The position numbers and the translations under genes are program-made. From NCBI RefSeq assembly GCF_029029505.1, contig NZ_JAKJSD010000008.1:1-64000 (forward strand): a stretch of 64,000 nucleotides of DNA, given 5' to 3'. The stretch is from Ancylomarina sp. DW003. GTDB taxonomy: Bacteria > Bacteroidota > Bacteroidia > Bacteroidales > Marinifilaceae. Under the pieces are notes generated by a model. The model had not been told where the DNA came from and made no database searches. It saw nothing but the letters and a program-made list of their open reading frames with translations. This document shows, in pieces, positions 63,475-64,000 of the stretch (its first letter is position 1; each line of letters begins with the position of its first letter).

Positions 63475-64000
63475 CTAAATATAGCTAAGATCTACATCTT
63501 TCAAAAACTTTTCCTCCAAAAGCGCTGCGATGTTTTTAACCACCGTTCTGCGAATTTCCAACTCAACCGGAAGATTAGGATCCTGATGTGCTACGTTTAT
63601 CTTAGTCCCGTTGATAATTTCAATGTGATCACTCTCCAAAAGATGCTTCACAATCTGATCGGCAGGCCCCTGTCTTAATACCGTATTCTGATTGTAATCT
63701 TTAAGCAAGCGTTGCACTTTTCCCAAGGTCAGAATGCCTTCGGTAAGCAAATCAACACCTTTTAAAAAGGATATTGGAGGTAATTCAGGATCAGTAATCG
63801 TCATATCGATTTTCAGCTCTTCACCAAACTCACGCGAAAGAATACTAGCCGTTGTGCCACCACAAGCAATCTTTTTTCCCTTAAATTCATTCACCTGATT
63901 GGCTAGCTGAGCATCCTTCGATTTACTGTATGGAGGTCCTGTACACAAAAGGAGATCCCTTGGTTCCCGCAAGTAAACCACTGCACAGGAGGTATCGTCT
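63475..64000 (-). CDS. second SpoIIE/PP2C-type phosphatase paralogue (partial, runs off the window)
   Basis: The frame stays open to position 64000, so only the C-terminal 174 or so codons are seen. It begins DDTSCAVVYLREP, the last PP2C motif, and continues with the same C-terminal domain as the phosphatase at 60064 (LLLCTGPPYSKSKD, KIACGGTTASILSREFG, ITDPELPPI, AHQDPNLPVELEIRRTVVK), about two-thirds identical by eye. The gene is upstream of the [2Fe-2S] and hydrogenase-like genes in the same direction, so two related phosphatases bracket the sensor. Confidence 0.88.
   Translation of the reverse strand, partial: DDTSCAVVYLREPRDLLLCTGPPYSKSKDAQLANQVNEFKGKKIACGGTTASILSREFGEELKIDMTITDPELPPISFLKGVDLLTEGILTLGKVQRLLKDYNQNTVLRQGPADQIVKHLLESDHIEIINGTKINVAHQDPNLPVELEIRRTVVKNIAALLEEKFLKDVDLSYI

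Overview
The window reads as chromosomal DNA from an AT-rich member of the Bacteroidota, most plausibly a marine or sediment Marinilabiliales/Marinifilaceae-type anaerobe. This rests on family content: DUF4301, a DUF2027-Smr protein, a BatA-type double-transmembrane VWA protein, a TonB receptor with a carboxypeptidase-like N-terminal domain and a fused OlsF-like acyltransferase. TAnnTTTG-type -7 promoter elements and weak Shine-Dalgarno signals agree. The taxon is an inference. No tRNA, rRNA operon, CRISPR array or prophage block was seen; the one RNA gene is RNase P RNA (rnpB).

Region 1 (1-18.9 kb, almost all minus strand) is acyl-CoA metabolism. A liu-like operon (8701 to 56) encodes both subunits of a methylcrotonyl-CoA-type carboxylase, a methylglutaconyl-CoA hydratase-like enzyme, an AtuA-family protein, an acyl-CoA dehydrogenase and a butyrate-kinase-like protein with an altered phosphate loop. 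A second operon (16295 to 8945) carries an SCP2-type thiolase, an acyl-CoA dehydrogenase, EtfB, EtfA and a two-gene version of the membrane ETF:quinone oxidoreductase (EMO/DUF224), with an MscS channel at its end. A third unit (18865 to 16702) supplies crotonase and 3-hydroxyacyl-CoA dehydrogenase. Together they make a complete beta-oxidation (or reversed, butyrate-forming) cycle wired to the quinone pool.

Region 2 (19-39 kb) is housekeeping: U32 RNA-hydroxylation-type protein, pyruvate kinase, AroQ, XerD, QueA, Smr protein, LysE-type exporter, OlsF-like lipid synthase, PHP phosphatase, two radical-SAM proteins, DUF4301, IspD and methionine aminopeptidase. A 266-bp MITE-like element with 24-bp inverted ends lies between DUF4301 and ispD.

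Region 3 (39-56 kb) is accessory. It has a LysM-GH19 hydrolase with a membrane partner, a Cys-rich redox cassette (two-CW protein, MarR regulator with a Cys tail, CPVC thioredoxin-like protein) under a clear promoter/operator, ornithine aminotransferase, a Y1 transposase whose catalytic Tyr is replaced by Ser, a TonB receptor with a VWA/BatA protein, a DUF134-NifX-NifX operon, rnpB, YchJ, an MFS carrier, a nitroreductase and a CobW GTPase.

Region 4 (56-64 kb) is signalling. A periplasmic-binding-domain histidine kinase is split by a one-base frameshift, followed by a membrane metallophosphoesterase. The window ends in a sensory [FeFe]-hydrogenase-like module: PP2C/SpoIIE phosphatase, [2Fe-2S] thioredoxin-like protein, hydrogenase-PAS sensor and a second phosphatase. 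Both phosphatases carry the same unassigned C-terminal domain. This H2- or redox-sensing module is the most likely place for an under-described system.
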